A stretch of DNA of 64,000 nt, from contig NZ_CP060007.1 of NCBI RefSeq assembly GCF_014168535.1, positions 2,976,001 to 3,040,000 of the forward strand, given 5' to 3'. The notes under the pieces were generated by a model that searched no databases, was not told the DNA's origin, and saw only the letters and a program-made list of their open reading frames with translations. Positions 36,289 to 45,011 of this stretch are shown here, in pieces (the stretch's first letter is position 1; every line of letters starts with the position of its first letter). The translations under genes and the position numbers were made by a program. This DNA is from Lacibacter sediminis (GTDB lineage Bacteria > Bacteroidota > Bacteroidia > Chitinophagales > Chitinophagaceae).

Positions 36289-37521
36289 TCATTCAAACCT
36301 TAACGCCTTCACCGGGCTCATCTTTCTTACCAGCAAAGAAGGAATGAATAGAATCAGGAAACTCACTACAAACGTCACCACATTAATCAGCAGTACTTGC
36401 CACCACAACACACGAACCGGTGCAGTAGAAACATAATAAGCACTCTCATCGAGTTTAATAAAACCAGTTGCTTGCTGTAACCAGCAGATACCAAGACCGA
36501 GCAATGTGCCCAATGTAAGACCCACCACTGCAATGATCAACGCCTGGTTCCAGAAAATCACCTGCACCTGACTGTTAGTAGCGCCTGTTGCTTTTAGTAG
36601 CCCGATCATACGGGAACGTTCGAGTACAAGAATAATGAGGCAGGAAATTAAATTGATCACCGCCACAATACACATGATAATTAAGATCACCGTTTTGTTG
36701 GTGCTTTGTAATGCCAGCCAATCGAAGATGTTGGGATAAATTTCACGTAGTGGTGTACTGAACCAGACAACAGGTAACTCATCCAGCAATTCATTGTTTG
36801 TTTTATAATCAGTTCGGTAATCGTTCAAGGTTACTTCATAACCACCGATCTGCGTATTGCTCCATCCATTTAATCTACGGATGAGGTTCATATCAATAAT
36901 GGCAAATGTTTTATCGTATTCTTCAATGCCTGTTTTATAAATGCCACTTACCATAACAGGCCGCACACGTGGAGCCGTACTGTTGTTGTCAATAAAATAA
37001 ATGAGAATGCGGTCGCCCACTTTGGCATTGATCTGTTTCGCTGTGTAGGTGGAGATAACGATCTGGTTATTCTGTACACTGTCATCAAACTCCAGCCACT
37101 TGCCTTCCTGCATAAACGGCTGCAATCGTTCTTTGGAAAATTGTTTATCCACTCCTTTCAGTAAAACACCTTCAATGGTTTCGCTGGTTTTAAGCATCGC
37201 CGATTTGGTGGCGAATGCATCCACCAGTTTTACATTAGGGTGAGCTTTGAGTGAATTGTACACCGTATCGTTTTTCTCAACAGGTAATTCTTCGGCCAAA
37301 CCGGAAACGGATGATTGCTGTTGCTGCACACGCAGGTGTCCCCAAAAGCTGAATACCTTACTGCTCACCGTGTATTGAAAACCTTCCACAAATGCAAACG
37401 CAAGGATCATCACCGCAACACTGATGGCTGTGGCAGCCGCCGATAACCGGATGATGAACCGTGAAAAAGATTGGTTTCGTTGAAAAACCAACCGCCGTGC
37501 TATGAAGGATGCAATGTTCAA
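36289..37521 (-). CDS. FtsX-like permease, lipoprotein-releasing (LolE/LolC) type
   Basis: A 410-residue membrane protein with one helix near the N-terminus (AAATAISVAVMILAFAFVEG), a periplasmic MacB-PCD domain (about residues 50-260) and three C-terminal helices (TVILIIMCIVAVINLISCLI, ALIIAVVGLTLGTLLGLGI, LLINVVTFVVSFLILFIPSL). The ending LVRKMSPVKALRFE and the EGVLLKG / RLNGWSNTQIGGYEV parts are like LolC/E proteins, which move lipoproteins with a LolD ATPase not present here. The start is a TTG preceded by AAAGATAAAGA; no ATG exists near it. Confidence 0.9.
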   Translation of the reverse strand: MNIASFIARRLVFQRNQSFSRFIIRLSAAATAISVAVMILAFAFVEGFQYTVSSKVFSFWGHLRVQQQQSSVSGLAEELPVEKNDTVYNSLKAHPNVKLVDAFATKSAMLKTSETIEGVLLKGVDKQFSKERLQPFMQEGKWLEFDDSVQNNQIVISTYTAKQINAKVGDRILIYFIDNNSTAPRVRPVMVSGIYKTGIEEYDKTFAIIDMNLIRRLNGWSNTQIGGYEVTLNDYRTDYKTNNELLDELPVVWFSTPLREIYPNIFDWLALQSTNKTVILIIMCIVAVINLISCLIILVLERSRMIGLLKATGATNSQVQVIFWNQALIIAVVGLTLGTLLGLGICWLQQATGFIKLDESAYYVSTAPVRVLWWQVLLINVVTFVVSFLILFIPSLLVRKMSPVKALRFE

Positions 37522-37564
37522 ATCTTTATCTTTGAAAGGTTGTAAAACTAATGGTTTCTGTCAT

Positions 37565-37628
37565 AAGGTTGCCAACCTTGTAACGGGTTATTGATTTTTC
37601 AAGATAATATTTGAAGGTTGGCAACCTT
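37565..37628. repeat. REP-like inverted pair, GGTTGCCAACCTT family
   Basis: AAGGTTGCCAACCTT at 37565-37579 and its exact complement AAGGTTGGCAACCTT at 37614-37628, 34 bases apart; each arm is itself nearly palindromic. Same arms as at 16653-16683. Located between divergent genes, so not a terminator. Confidence 0.85.
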
Positions 37629-37677
37629 CTGCTCTTGTTTTTAATCTCTGTAACAGCAGGTTTTAAATTATCGCATC

Positions 37678-38982
37678 ATGCAACAGATAAAACGCCTTTT
37701 TGCTTGTCTTGTTTTGGGTTTCTTTTTCAGCAATACTCTGATGGCACAGGAAGCTGATAAAATTTACAGGAGCAATATCCGTTCAGTAAAGTTTCATGTA
37801 AAAGGCGATCAACTCAGCTACCCTATTATACGACTTAACAGCGGCGATCAACTGGAACTGCATTTTGATGACATGGATGCCGATGTAAAATATTATTCCT
37901 ATACATTCACACTTTGCAATGCCGACTGGACACCAGCGATGTTGAGCCAGTTCGATTACATGAAAGGCTTTTCGAATGTACGTATCAATACTTACCGTAA
38001 CTCTTCGCTTGTACTTACCCGTTACACACACTATACGGCCAACCTGCCCGATCGTAATACAACTCCCACACGCAGCGGCAACTATCTGTTGCGGGTATTT
38101 ACCAATGGCGATACATCGCAGGTGGCATTCACCAAACGTTTCCTGGTGATCGATCCAAAAGTTACAGCAGGTGCAACTGTTGTGCAGCCATTTAATTCAA
38201 CCGTGTTTAAAACACATCAGAAAACACAGTTCAGCGTAAACGTGCAAAACATCAAGCCCACCAATATTTTTCAACAGATCAAGGTAGTGATCCTGCAGAA
38301 TTACCGTTGGGACAACAGCATTACGAATCTGCAGCCAACTTTTATCCGTCAGAATATACTTGAGTACAATACCGAAGCACAGGCATTGTTTCCTGCACAG
38401 AAAGAATGGCGCTGGGTTGATCTTACAAGTTTTCGTTTACAAACCGATCGTGTAGAAAAAGGTGATTATACCAATACAGGCCAAACACTTTTTATAAAAC
38501 CCGAAGGCGAGCGGAAAGATCTTCGTTACATGTATTACCGTGATTTCAATGGTTTTTACCAGTTAGGAAATATTGAACAGAACAATCCTTACTGGCAAGG
38601 CGATTATGCAACGGTATATTTCCGTTATTCAACTCCTGACCGAAAAGAAATACCCAACAAAGATTTGTATCTCTTTGGCGAATTCACCAATTATGAATTA
38701 ACGGATGCCAACCGTTTAAAGTTTAACGCAGAAACGGGTATGTATGAAACAAAACAGTTTCTGAAGCAGGCCTTGTACGATTATATTTATGTAACAAGAG
38801 ATAAAACCAGCAAACAGATCAGTACGGAAGTAACAGAAGGAAACTGGTGGGAAGCCGAGAATACGTACACCATCCTTATTTACTACAAACCATTAGGCGG
38901 CCGTGTTGATGAATTGGTTGGTATGACGCAGGTGAACTCATTAGCAAACAGACCGAACTTTAATAACAACCGTATATTGTAA
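37678..38982 (+). CDS. Type IX secretion system plug-type protein (DUF5103)
   Basis: A 434-residue exported protein with a signal peptide (about residues 1-23, ending LMAQEAD). It contains the DUF5103 sequence, now linked to the Plug protein that closes the SprA translocon of the T9SS. Recognisable parts are YRSNIRSVKFHVKGDQLSYP, FDDMDADVKYYSYTFTLCNADW, QFDYMKGFSNVRI, SGNYLLRVF and, late, DLYLFGEFTNYELTD. It should act at the periplasmic side of the outer membrane. The organism indeed uses T9SS sorting domains (see the genes at 60-62 kb). Confidence 0.9.
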   Translation: MQQIKRLFACLVLGFFFSNTLMAQEADKIYRSNIRSVKFHVKGDQLSYPIIRLNSGDQLELHFDDMDADVKYYSYTFTLCNADWTPAMLSQFDYMKGFSNVRINTYRNSSLVLTRYTHYTANLPDRNTTPTRSGNYLLRVFTNGDTSQVAFTKRFLVIDPKVTAGATVVQPFNSTVFKTHQKTQFSVNVQNIKPTNIFQQIKVVILQNYRWDNSITNLQPTFIRQNILEYNTEAQALFPAQKEWRWVDLTSFRLQTDRVEKGDYTNTGQTLFIKPEGERKDLRYMYYRDFNGFYQLGNIEQNNPYWQGDYATVYFRYSTPDRKEIPNKDLYLFGEFTNYELTDANRLKFNAETGMYETKQFLKQALYDYIYVTRDKTSKQISTEVTEGNWWEAENTYTILIYYKPLGGRVDELVGMTQVNSLANRPNFNNNRIL

Positions 38983-39074
38983 GAAGTAGAAGAATGCCGT
39001 ACATTTTCTACCGCCGTGAGATTTTGCAACCGCTGACGGAGTTTTAAACATACTTTCAACTTTTCACTTTCTGC

Positions 39075-39105
39075 TTTTCACTTAATCTTCATTCCCTTAT
39101 CTTTG
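39075..39105 (+). promoter_or_regulatory. Promoter of the SRP RNA gene
   Basis: TATCTTTG at 39098-39105 matches the -7 TAnnTTTG box; TTTT at 39075-39078, 19 bases upstream, stands where TTTG is expected. Transcription would start close to 39110, exactly at the 5' arm of the SRP RNA stem. Confidence 0.65.
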
Positions 39106-39108
39106 CGC

Positions 39109-39206
39109 CGGCAGGTCTTGCACGACCAGCTCCTGCTGAACTCCCCCAGGGTGGGAACGCAGCAAGGGTAAGCGGTTGTAGCGGTGCGATGTAAGTAACC
39201 TGCCAT
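39109..39206 (+). ncRNA. ffs: Signal recognition particle RNA, small bacterial type
   Basis: About 98 bases. GGCAGGT at 39110-39116 pairs with ACCTGCC at 39198-39204 to close the molecule. The Ffh-binding helix 8 is in the middle: CTGCTGAACTCCCCCAGG, then GTGGGAACGCAGCAAGGGTA, the conserved asymmetric loop/tetraloop region of Bacteroidetes SRP RNAs. A T run (CATTTTTTTC) follows at 39205. It delivers nascent membrane proteins with Ffh and FtsY. Confidence 0.93.
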
Positions 39207-39281
39207 TTTTTTCTTTTCCTGTTTGAAGATGCCCCTGACAAACGAACATTTTTTCATCTTCAAAACAACCAAACATTACGC

Positions 39282-39935
39282 ATGAAATTTTTCATTGACA
39301 CAGCCGACCTTTCACAAATTAAGGAAGCGAACGAATTAGGTATTCTTGATGGTGTTACTACCAACCCTTCATTAATGGCCAAAGTAGGCATTAAAGGAAC
39401 CGATGCAATTATGCAGCACTACAAAACCATTTGCGAAATGGTTGATGGCGACATCAGTGCAGAAGTGATCAGTACCGATTTTGCAGGCATGGTAGAAGAA
39501 GGAAAGAAACTGGCTGCCATTCACCCGAACATTGTGGTGAAAGTGCCAATGATCAAAGATGGTATCAAAGCCTTAAAATATTTTAGTGACAACGGTATTA
39601 AAACCAACTGTACGTTAGTATTCAGTGCAGGTCAGGCAATTCTTGCTGCTAAAGCAGGTGCTACCTATGTCTCTCCGTTTATTGGTCGTATTGATGATGG
39701 CGGTTGGGATGGTATGGCATTGATTGGTCAGATCGCTAATATTTATTCTTTGCAGGGTTTCGAAACAGAAATTCTCGCTGCTTCAATCCGCACACCTTTG
39801 CATATTATCCAGGCTGCTGAGTTAGGTGCAAATGTTTGTACCTGTCCGTTGAGTTCAATCCTTGGTTTGTTAAAACACCCGTTAACAGATATTGGCTTGG
39901 CGCAATTTTTAGAAGATGCGAAGAAATTTCAATAA
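39282..39935 (+). CDS. Transaldolase-like fructose-6-phosphate aldolase (TalC/FSA type)
   Basis: A 217-residue TIM-barrel protein of the short transaldolase group. Visible marks are [49 protein letters not shown] (with the Schiff-base Lys in this strand), [19 protein letters not shown] and [14 protein letters not shown]. Short transaldolases of this kind work in the pentose phosphate pathway or cleave fructose 6-phosphate; the sequence alone does not settle which. A strong terminator follows. Confidence 0.95.
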   Translation: MKFFIDTADLSQIKEANELGILDGVTTNPSLMAKVGIKGTDAIMQHYKTICEMVDGDISAEVISTDFAGMVEEGKKLAAIHPNIVVKVPMIKDGIKALKYFSDNGIKTNCTLVFSAGQAILAAKAGATYVSPFIGRIDDGGWDGMALIGQIANIYSLQGFETEILAASIRTPLHIIQAAELGANVCTCPLSSILGLLKHPLTDIGLAQFLEDAKKFQ

Positions 39936-39955
39936 TTGAATTCTTTCTCAATAAG

Positions 39956-39985
39956 AAAAGCTGTTCCAAAAGGAACAGCTTTTTT
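39956..39985 (+). terminator. Rho-independent terminator of the transaldolase gene
   Basis: AAAAGCTGTTCC at 39956-39967 pairs with GGAACAGCTTTT beginning at 39972, with an AAAA loop, followed by T to 39985. Confidence 0.93.
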
Positions 39986-39991
39986 GTTTAT

Positions 39992-40022
39992 GACTTGCCC
40001 GGGTTTAAACCCGGGGCAAGTC
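39992..40022. repeat. Palindrome GACTTGCCCGGG/TTTAAACCCGGGGCAAGTC
   Basis: A nearly perfect palindrome centred on TTTAAA with one extra G in the right arm. It sits between the transaldolase terminator and the sirtuin stop. A similar element (CCCGGGACTTAAGT) is at 28872. Confidence 0.78.
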
Positions 40023-40024
40023 AT

Positions 40025-40717
40025 TTATTTTAATCGCAATAATATTTCCCGCAGATCCTTTACCCCTTCCGTTGCAGGCTTTTCAATCGCTGTTACATTA
40101 TGTATTGCTGATGTGTAAGGAATTTTCTTATCAACAATAAATTTCGGAATGGCATCATCGGCTACAGTAATTAATCCTGCTGCCGGATACACCACCAACG
40201 AAGTTCCAACCACTGCGAAAAAATCAGCTTGGTGTACAACCGGTACAGCCACTTCAATCATTGGCACTGCTTCTTCAAACCAAACAATATTCGGACGAAG
40301 TTGAGCGCCGTCTTCAGCAGTATCGCCTAAATTGATATCGCCTTTAATCTCATACAGCAACTCTTCATCACGTTCGCTCCGCATTTTAAAAATCTCGCCA
40401 TGTAAATGCAATACGTTGGTAGAGCCGCCACGTTCATGCAGGTCATCAATATTTTGGGTGATGATCGTTACATCAAAATCATGTTCCAGTTCGGCCAGAC
40501 CGAAATGTGCAGCGTTGGGTTGAGCAGCTGCTACATCCCTCCTTCTGTAATTATAAAAGTCGAGAACAAGTTGCGGATTCTTTCGCCACGCTCTTGGTGT
40601 GGCTACATCTTCAATTTGATAACCTTCCCACAAACCATCGCTGTCACGAAATGTACGCAAGCCACTTTCGGCACTGATTCCTGCACCGGTCAATACCACC
40701 AATTTCTTTTTCTGCAT
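40025..40717 (-). CDS. cobB: Sirtuin-type NAD-dependent protein deacylase
   Basis: A 230-residue Sir2 protein: LVVLTGAGISAESGLRTFRD (NAD-binding), ITQNIDDLHERGGS, LHLHGEIFKMRS (catalytic His), LRPNIVWFEEAVP and VVGTSLVVYPAAGL. It removes acyl groups from lysines using NAD. The zinc-binding Cys-x-x-Cys pairs of classical sirtuins are missing between the catalytic His and LRPNIVWF, as I recall for other Bacteroidota relatives. Confidence 0.95.
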   Translation of the reverse strand: MQKKKLVVLTGAGISAESGLRTFRDSDGLWEGYQIEDVATPRAWRKNPQLVLDFYNYRRRDVAAAQPNAAHFGLAELEHDFDVTIITQNIDDLHERGGSTNVLHLHGEIFKMRSERDEELLYEIKGDINLGDTAEDGAQLRPNIVWFEEAVPMIEVAVPVVHQADFFAVVGTSLVVYPAAGLITVADDAIPKFIVDKKIPYTSAIHNVTAIEKPATEGVKDLREILLRLK

Positions 40718-40739
40718 ACATCAAAAATAAAGAAAGACT

Positions 40740-41369
40740 TTAATCGATGCGGGTGAGTTCTTTGCCCGGCTTTGCATAACTGTATCTCGCCAGTTTCTCT
40801 GTCGAGTAATACCCGTCAATACCAAGTGAAGTGACGATGTTGGCTTTCTCCAGGTCGAGGAAACCATCAGTTGCTAAGATCTGTTCATCAATGAAGACTC
40901 CTGTTACTGCACCAATCACAAAAAATGTATTGTTGAATTTGATGGGTATGATCTCTTTCAATTCCATGGCATATTTCACAGGACTTTCAAACACAAAGGG
41001 AGATTTGCTGTATTCCGTCAATTCTTCGGTTAAACCAACAGCATTAAACTCGCTCTCTGCATATTTTGCACTTGTTTGATGCGCCTGTTCAATGAGATTT
41101 GCAGGAATAAGATTGATGGTGTACGCTCCTGTTGTTTCGATATTGCTGATGGTATGTGGAGCGGCTTCCTTTGGTCGGTTGACAAAGCCGATCAATGCAG
41201 GGTCGGCACCGATGTGTACAATATTGCTGAAGATGGCAAGATTGCTGATCCCTTCGTTATTAACTGTTGCAATTAAACTGGCACTTTTGAAACCGCTGAG
41301 ACTGTTGATGAAATTACCTCGGTAAAAACGTTCCCAACCCTGAATATCTGAAAGACTGAAGAAAGCCAT
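40740..41369 (-). CDS. Flavin reductase-like domain protein
   Basis: A 209-residue FMN-binding split-barrel protein of the flavin reductase family: GFKSASLIATVNNEGISNLAIFS, FVNRPKEAAPHTISNIETTG, AYTINLIPANLIEQAHQTSAKY and IIPIKFNNTFFVIGAVTGVFID. It binds FMN and may act as flavin reductase or FMN-dependent oxygenase component. It is 22 bases upstream of the sirtuin gene on the same strand and divergent from the photolyase cluster. Confidence 0.92.
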   Translation of the reverse strand: MAFFSLSDIQGWERFYRGNFINSLSGFKSASLIATVNNEGISNLAIFSNIVHIGADPALIGFVNRPKEAAPHTISNIETTGAYTINLIPANLIEQAHQTSAKYAESEFNAVGLTEELTEYSKSPFVFESPVKYAMELKEIIPIKFNNTFFVIGAVTGVFIDEQILATDGFLDLEKANIVTSLGIDGYYSTEKLARYSYAKPGKELTRID

Positions 41370-41421
41370 TGTTCTTTTTAATTGTTAAACATTCTGTAGT
41401 GAAAATTGTTTTACTGTTCGT

Positions 41422-42903
41422 ATGTCTTCGGTTACATTAATTTTCCCTCATCAGCTGTTTAAAGAACACCCGGCCATCAATCGTGGTCGCTCTGTTTATC
41501 TGGTGGAAGAATGGTTGTTTTTCCGTCAATATAAATTTAATAAGCAGAAACTGCTGTTGCACCGTGCATCCATGCAGTTTTATGCACAATGGCTGAAGGA
41601 AAATAAATACAGGGTGAATTATGTCGAAAGTACCGAAGAAGAAAATGATGTTCGGAGTCTGATCACCTCTTTAGCAAATAAACAGATCAACGAAATTCAT
41701 ATTGCTGATGTGGCCGACAACTGGTTATTGAAGCGTATTAAAGAAACCTGTCTGCAACATAAGATCAAACTCATCATACATGACACACCCGGATTTATCA
41801 ATACGATGGATGAAGTGGCTGATTACTTCAGCAAAAAGAAAACTTACTTTCAAACCGACTTCTATACACATCAACGTAAGCTTCGAAAAATATTGTTAGA
41901 GAAAGATGGCAAGCCCCTCGGCGGCAAATGGACCTTTGATGCAGAGAACCGGGAAAAATATCCGAAGAAACAAACGCCTCCGGCTGTCAACTTTCCAAAA
42001 CCAAACAAGTTTATCCAAGAAGCAACAGAATATGTAGAACAATATTTTGCTGAAAACTACGGTTCTGTTGATGCGCCGCATTTTTTTGTTTGCAGCTTTG
42101 ATGAAGCGGAAAAATGGCTCGATGATTTTATTGAGCAACGCTTTCAGCAATTTGGTATTTATGAAGATGCTATTGTAACGAAAGAAACGATTCTTCATCA
42201 TTCAGTACTTACACCGATGTTGAATACTGGTTTGCTTACACCGCAACAGGTGCTGGACAGAGTGTTGAAGGAAGCAGCAAAACACAACATACCACTTAAT
42301 TCACTGGAAGGATTTGTTCGGCAGATAATGGGCTGGCGTGAGTTCATCCATATAGTTTATGAACTTGAAGGAAGCAAACAACGAACCAAAAACTATTGGC
42401 AGTTCAAACGAAAAATACCGGAGAGTTTCTGGAACGGTACTACAGGCATATTACCAATTGATGAAACAATAAAGAAAGTACTGAAGACAGGTTATTGTCA
42501 CCACATTGAACGGTTGATGGTGCTGGGCAATTTTATGTTGCTCTGCGAATTTGATCCGGATGAAGTGTATCGTTGGTTCATGGAATTATTTATTGATGCA
42601 TACGACTGGGTGATGGTGCCGAATGTGTATGGCATGACGCAGTTTGCAGATGGTGGATTGATGACCACCAAACCTTACATCAGCGGCAGTAATTATTTAA
42701 TGAAGATGAGTGATTATGAAAAAGGGAACTGGCAAACTGTTTGGGATGGATTGTTCTGGCGGTTCATGCATGTACATCGGGATTTCTTTTTGCAGAATCC
42801 ACGATTGGGTATGTTGATTAACACATTTGATAAGATGGCGATTGAAAAACAGCAAACACATTTACACAATGCTGAAAAGTTTTTAAAACAACTCGACCAA
42901 TGA
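41422..42903 (+). CDS. Cryptochrome/photolyase of the FeS-BCP (PhrB-like) family without visible Fe-S cysteines
   Basis: A 493-residue flavoprotein of the photolyase-related group. N-terminal antenna domain: LIFPHQLFKEHPA, VEEWLFFRQYKFNKQKLLLH and RASMQFYAQWL. The catalytic domain has LEGFVRQIMGWREFIHIVYE, CHHIERLMVLGNFMLL, DAYDWVMVPNVYGMTQFADG and YISGSNYLMKMSDY. After MSDY, where the family has the Fe-S Cys pair, the protein reads EKGNWQTVW, and the remaining Cys positions are not Cys. It should bind FAD and repair UV photoproducts or sense light. It overlaps the next gene by 4 bases and leads a six-gene cluster. Confidence 0.93.
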   Translation: MSSVTLIFPHQLFKEHPAINRGRSVYLVEEWLFFRQYKFNKQKLLLHRASMQFYAQWLKENKYRVNYVESTEEENDVRSLITSLANKQINEIHIADVADNWLLKRIKETCLQHKIKLIIHDTPGFINTMDEVADYFSKKKTYFQTDFYTHQRKLRKILLEKDGKPLGGKWTFDAENREKYPKKQTPPAVNFPKPNKFIQEATEYVEQYFAENYGSVDAPHFFVCSFDEAEKWLDDFIEQRFQQFGIYEDAIVTKETILHHSVLTPMLNTGLLTPQQVLDRVLKEAAKHNIPLNSLEGFVRQIMGWREFIHIVYELEGSKQRTKNYWQFKRKIPESFWNGTTGILPIDETIKKVLKTGYCHHIERLMVLGNFMLLCEFDPDEVYRWFMELFIDAYDWVMVPNVYGMTQFADGGLMTTKPYISGSNYLMKMSDYEKGNWQTVWDGLFWRFMHVHRDFFLQNPRLGMLINTFDKMAIEKQQTHLHNAEKFLKQLDQ

Positions 42904-43172
42904 ATTTTACACTAGAAGATAAAGACCGCATTATTGAAATGGCCTGGGAAGACCGCACTCCGTTTGAAGCCATTGAACTGCAGTTTGGCTTAAAGGAAAA
43001 AGATGTGATTGCTTTTATGCGGGCTAACAGCAAACCATCGAGCTTTCGCATGTGGCGAAAACGCATGGCCGGTCGCTCTACAAAACACACAGCATTGAGA
43101 AGTGGTGATGTGAACCGTTTTAAATGTAACCGTCAACGAACTATCAGTATGAATAAAATCAGTAAACGATAA
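42900..43172 (+). CDS. TIGR03643 family protein (DUF2805)
   Basis: A 90-residue protein with the conserved TIGR03643 sequence: DRIIEMAWEDRTPFEAIELQFG, LKEKDVIAFMRANSKPSSFR and MWRKRMAGRSTKH. The first half looks like a helix-turn-helix fold. Function unknown; the family is regularly found beside photolyase genes in Bacteroidota. It starts inside the preceding stop (ATGA), so it is translationally coupled to the photolyase. Confidence 0.92.
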   Translation: MNFTLEDKDRIIEMAWEDRTPFEAIELQFGLKEKDVIAFMRANSKPSSFRMWRKRMAGRSTKHTALRSGDVNRFKCNRQRTISMNKISKR

Positions 43173-43175
43173 ACA

Positions 43176-44624
43176 ATGAATATCCTCCTTACAGGTGCCA
43201 ATGGTTATATCGGCCAGCGACTCATTCAGTTGCTGTTGCAGGAAGATCATCTCATTTATTGCTGTGTTAGAAACAAAGAACGTTTTGATGCAGAGTATCG
43301 TCATCCGAAAATCAGGATCATTGAAATTGATTTTCTAAATCCCGGTACCGTCCAGTTACCGGTTGAATTGGATGTTGCATTTTATCTCATTCATTCTTTA
43401 ACATCGGCTGCCGGAACATTTGAAGCAGAAGAACAAACCTGTGCAGAAAATTTCAATCGACTCATCAAACAAACAAATACACAACAAATCATTTATCTCG
43501 GAGGCATAGTTAATGCAGCGCATTTATCGCAACACCTCTCCTCCCGTTTGCATGTGGAGCAAATTCTCAAAGCAACCAATATTCCGTTAACCATTTTACG
43601 TGCAGGTATCATTGTGGGTTCGGGCAGTGCATCATTTGAGATAATCCGTGATTTGACAGAGAAACTACCGGTCATGATCACCCCACGTTGGCTCAATACG
43701 AAATGCCAACCCATTGCGGTGCGAAATGTGTTGCAGTATTTGATGGGTGTAATGTTGAAAGAGTCTACCTACAATCATGATTTTGATATTGGTGGAAGGG
43801 AAATACTGACTTATAAACAAATGATTCTGCAGTTTGCAGAAGTACGTGGATTGAAGCGCTACATCTTTACACTCCCTGTAATGACGCCACGCATTTCTTC
43901 CTATTGGTTATATTTTCTTACATCAACCACCTATTCTCTTGCAGTGAACCTGGTTAACAGTATGAAAGTGGATGTGATTTGCAGACCGAATAATCTTGAA
44001 AAAGAATTAAATATAAATCCATTCACGTACAAAGAAGCGGTGTCACTTGCATTTGAAAAAATTGAACAAAACATGGTGGTGAGCAGTTGGAAAGATGCAT
44101 TCAGCAGCAGCAAAACATCCTTGCAGTTAATGCAATACATGCGGGTGCCTGAGTTTGGTTGTTACAGAGATGTAAAACATCGGGAGATAAAACCGGAACA
44201 AATTGATGCGATACTGAATAAGATCTGGAGTATTGGCGGACAAACAGGTTGGTATTATGGAAATCAACTCTGGCTCCTTCGTGGTTTTCTTGATAAGGCT
44301 TTTGGTGGTGTTGGTTTACGTCGTGGACGAACGAATACCAACAAAATCGAAGCAGGCGATGCATTGGATTTCTGGCGGGTACTGGTTGCAGATAAAACAC
44401 AAAAACGTTTATTGCTGTATGCCGAAATGAAATTACCAGGCGAAGCATGGCTGGAGTTTCGCATCATGAAACGAAAAAATAAATTGCAGTTAAGGCAGGT
44501 TGCAACTTTTCGTCCAAAAGGAATCTGGGGACGGTTATACTGGTATTGTGTAGTTCCTTTTCACTTTTTAATTTTCAATGGCATGATCAATCAATTGATT
44601 AAAGCAGAACAACAAAAAACATGA
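43176..44624 (+). CDS. NAD(P)-binding SDR protein with C-terminal DUF2867 domain
   Basis: A 482-residue two-domain protein. Residues 1 to about 290 are an atypical SDR: NILLTGANGYIGQRLIQLL (Rossmann Gly motif), FYLIHSLTS, IIYLGGIVNAAHLSQHLSS, PLTILRAGIIVGSGSASFEI. Residues about 320-480 form the DUF2867 domain, recognised by WSIGGQTGWYYGNQLWLLRG, DKAFGGVGLRRGRT and the tail WGRLYWYCVVPFHFLIFNGM. The function is unknown. It lies in the photolyase cluster and overlaps the DoxX-like gene by 4 bases. Confidence 0.9.
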   Translation: MNILLTGANGYIGQRLIQLLLQEDHLIYCCVRNKERFDAEYRHPKIRIIEIDFLNPGTVQLPVELDVAFYLIHSLTSAAGTFEAEEQTCAENFNRLIKQTNTQQIIYLGGIVNAAHLSQHLSSRLHVEQILKATNIPLTILRAGIIVGSGSASFEIIRDLTEKLPVMITPRWLNTKCQPIAVRNVLQYLMGVMLKESTYNHDFDIGGREILTYKQMILQFAEVRGLKRYIFTLPVMTPRISSYWLYFLTSTTYSLAVNLVNSMKVDVICRPNNLEKELNINPFTYKEAVSLAFEKIEQNMVVSSWKDAFSSSKTSLQLMQYMRVPEFGCYRDVKHREIKPEQIDAILNKIWSIGGQTGWYYGNQLWLLRGFLDKAFGGVGLRRGRTNTNKIEAGDALDFWRVLVADKTQKRLLLYAEMKLPGEAWLEFRIMKRKNKLQLRQVATFRPKGIWGRLYWYCVVPFHFLIFNGMINQLIKAEQQKT

Positions 44625-45004
44625 AGAAACAGCTACCCAAAATTGCCGTTTATCTCTTAGGCATTTTCTTTATTCTTGGAGGCGTTAATCATTTTATAAA
44701 CCCGGATTTTTATTTACCGCTTATACCTGATTACATTCCTTATCACTCTTTACTTAACTATGCCAGTGGTTTCGGCGAAATACTGGCAGGTATTGCTGTG
44801 CTCATTCCTTCAACAAGAAAACTTGGCTGCAATGCCATCCTGTTTTTATTGATCGCTTTCCTACCTGCACATATTTACTTTATACAGAAAGGCGGTTGCT
44901 TGAGTGATTCACTTTGTGTGCCTGCATGGGTGGCATGGGTTCGTTTACTTGTTATACATCCTATATTGATTTACTGGGCTTACAAATGCCGTACGATTAA
45001 ATAA
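44621..45004 (+). CDS. DoxX/MauE-like membrane protein
   Basis: A 127-residue four-helix membrane protein: IAVYLLGIFFILGGVNHFIN, NYASGFGEILAGIAVLIP, AILFLLIAFLPAHIYFIQKG and VRLLVIHPILIYWAYK. The NHF and PD-YLPLIPDYIPYH part is typical of short DoxX-like proteins. Two Cys (GGCLSDSLC) lie in the loop before the last helix. It overlaps the SDR-DUF2867 gene (ATGA) and is followed after 7 bases by the second photolyase-like gene. Confidence 0.88.
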   Translation: MKKQLPKIAVYLLGIFFILGGVNHFINPDFYLPLIPDYIPYHSLLNYASGFGEILAGIAVLIPSTRKLGCNAILFLLIAFLPAHIYFIQKGGCLSDSLCVPAWVAWVRLLVIHPILIYWAYKCRTIK

Positions 45005-45011
45005 GCTGAAC

